From Allobosea sp. (GTDB lineage Bacteria; Pseudomonadota; Alphaproteobacteria; Rhizobiales; Beijerinckiaceae), in the NCBI RefSeq assembly GCF_030695125.1, contig NZ_JAUYTP010000016.1:310001-374000 (forward strand): 64,000 bases of DNA. The letters are read 5' to 3'. The notes beneath the pieces are model-generated. The model did not search any database and was not told where the DNA came from. It saw only the letters and a list, made by a program, of their open reading frames with translations. Both the position numbers and the translations under genes were made by a program. Shown here piece by piece: positions 63,981-64,000 of this stretch; positions within the stretch are counted from its first letter, which is position 1; each line of letters begins with the position of its first letter.

Positions 63981-64000
63981 GCGGGCAGGGCCACAGCGTC

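Overview
The window is high-GC DNA from an alphaproteobacterium of the Hyphomicrobiales (Rhizobiales). Gene content and style fit the Bosea/Methylobacterium/Bradyrhizobium side of the order. Supporting signs are many GTG/TTG starts, FixK/FNR-type boxes, intergenic palindromic repeats of the kind common in these genomes, cobF, the succinylase dapD, DUF1488, a host-attachment protein and a Mrp-like antiporter operon. The genus (Bosea-like) is an inference from overall feel, not from a search. The window is ordinary chromosome with transport-rich accessory blocks and one decayed integration site. || Region by region: 1-6.8 kb holds a Gly/Tyr/Pro-rich secreted protein, an AraC regulator, a small Cys-rich secreted protein, and a leftward set abgT - M20 peptidase - SLC13/RCK permease that looks built for peptide or aminobenzoyl-glutamate uptake and use. 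7.2-9.7 kb holds a DUF900 lipoprotein hydrolase and a second AraC regulator. 9.9-20 kb is a long rightward envelope cluster: adaptor - RND pump - adaptor, then DUF1269, a beta-solenoid membrane protein, a patatin and an AI-2E-type permease. 20-22 kb is a membrane metallophosphoesterase. 22.2-29.6 kb is a tightly overlapping seven-gene Mrp-like cation/proton antiporter operon (E-F-G-[DUF4040+B]-C-D-D') joined to a second SLC13/RCK permease. 30.3-35.3 kb is a second RND pump with adaptor and a divergent TetR regulator. 35.5-44 kb contains a renalase-like flavoprotein, a GAF-EAL phosphodiesterase, a tRNA-Arg(CCG) with an integrase remnant and an inverted copy of its 3' end, a methyltransferase, a LysR regulator, a chemoreceptor and the frameshifted tail of an MmeI-type DNA methyltransferase. 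44-51.6 kb has small envelope proteins, a SOUL protein, a DnaQ-like exonuclease, a stand-alone HEAGH protein, two cytochromes c and a host-attachment protein under FixK-like boxes, and phosphoglucomutase. 51.6-54.8 kb is a cluster of four coiled-coil proteins. 55-64 kb carries a glyoxalase-like protein, cobF, MarR, small secreted proteins, dapD, a second DUF1269, an MFS exporter, an aldo/keto reductase, a GT14 glycosyltransferase and DUF1488. || No phage, CRISPR or complete mobile element is visible. The most unusual items are the coiled-coil cluster, the Mrp-like operon whose second D-type subunit lacks the usual TM5 glutamate, the adaptor-pump-adaptor envelope cluster, the scars at tRNA-Arg, the dead MmeI-type methyltransferase, and a shared AraC-like direct-repeat operator. 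Everything was read by eye; homology statements rest on recognised motifs, not on database searches.
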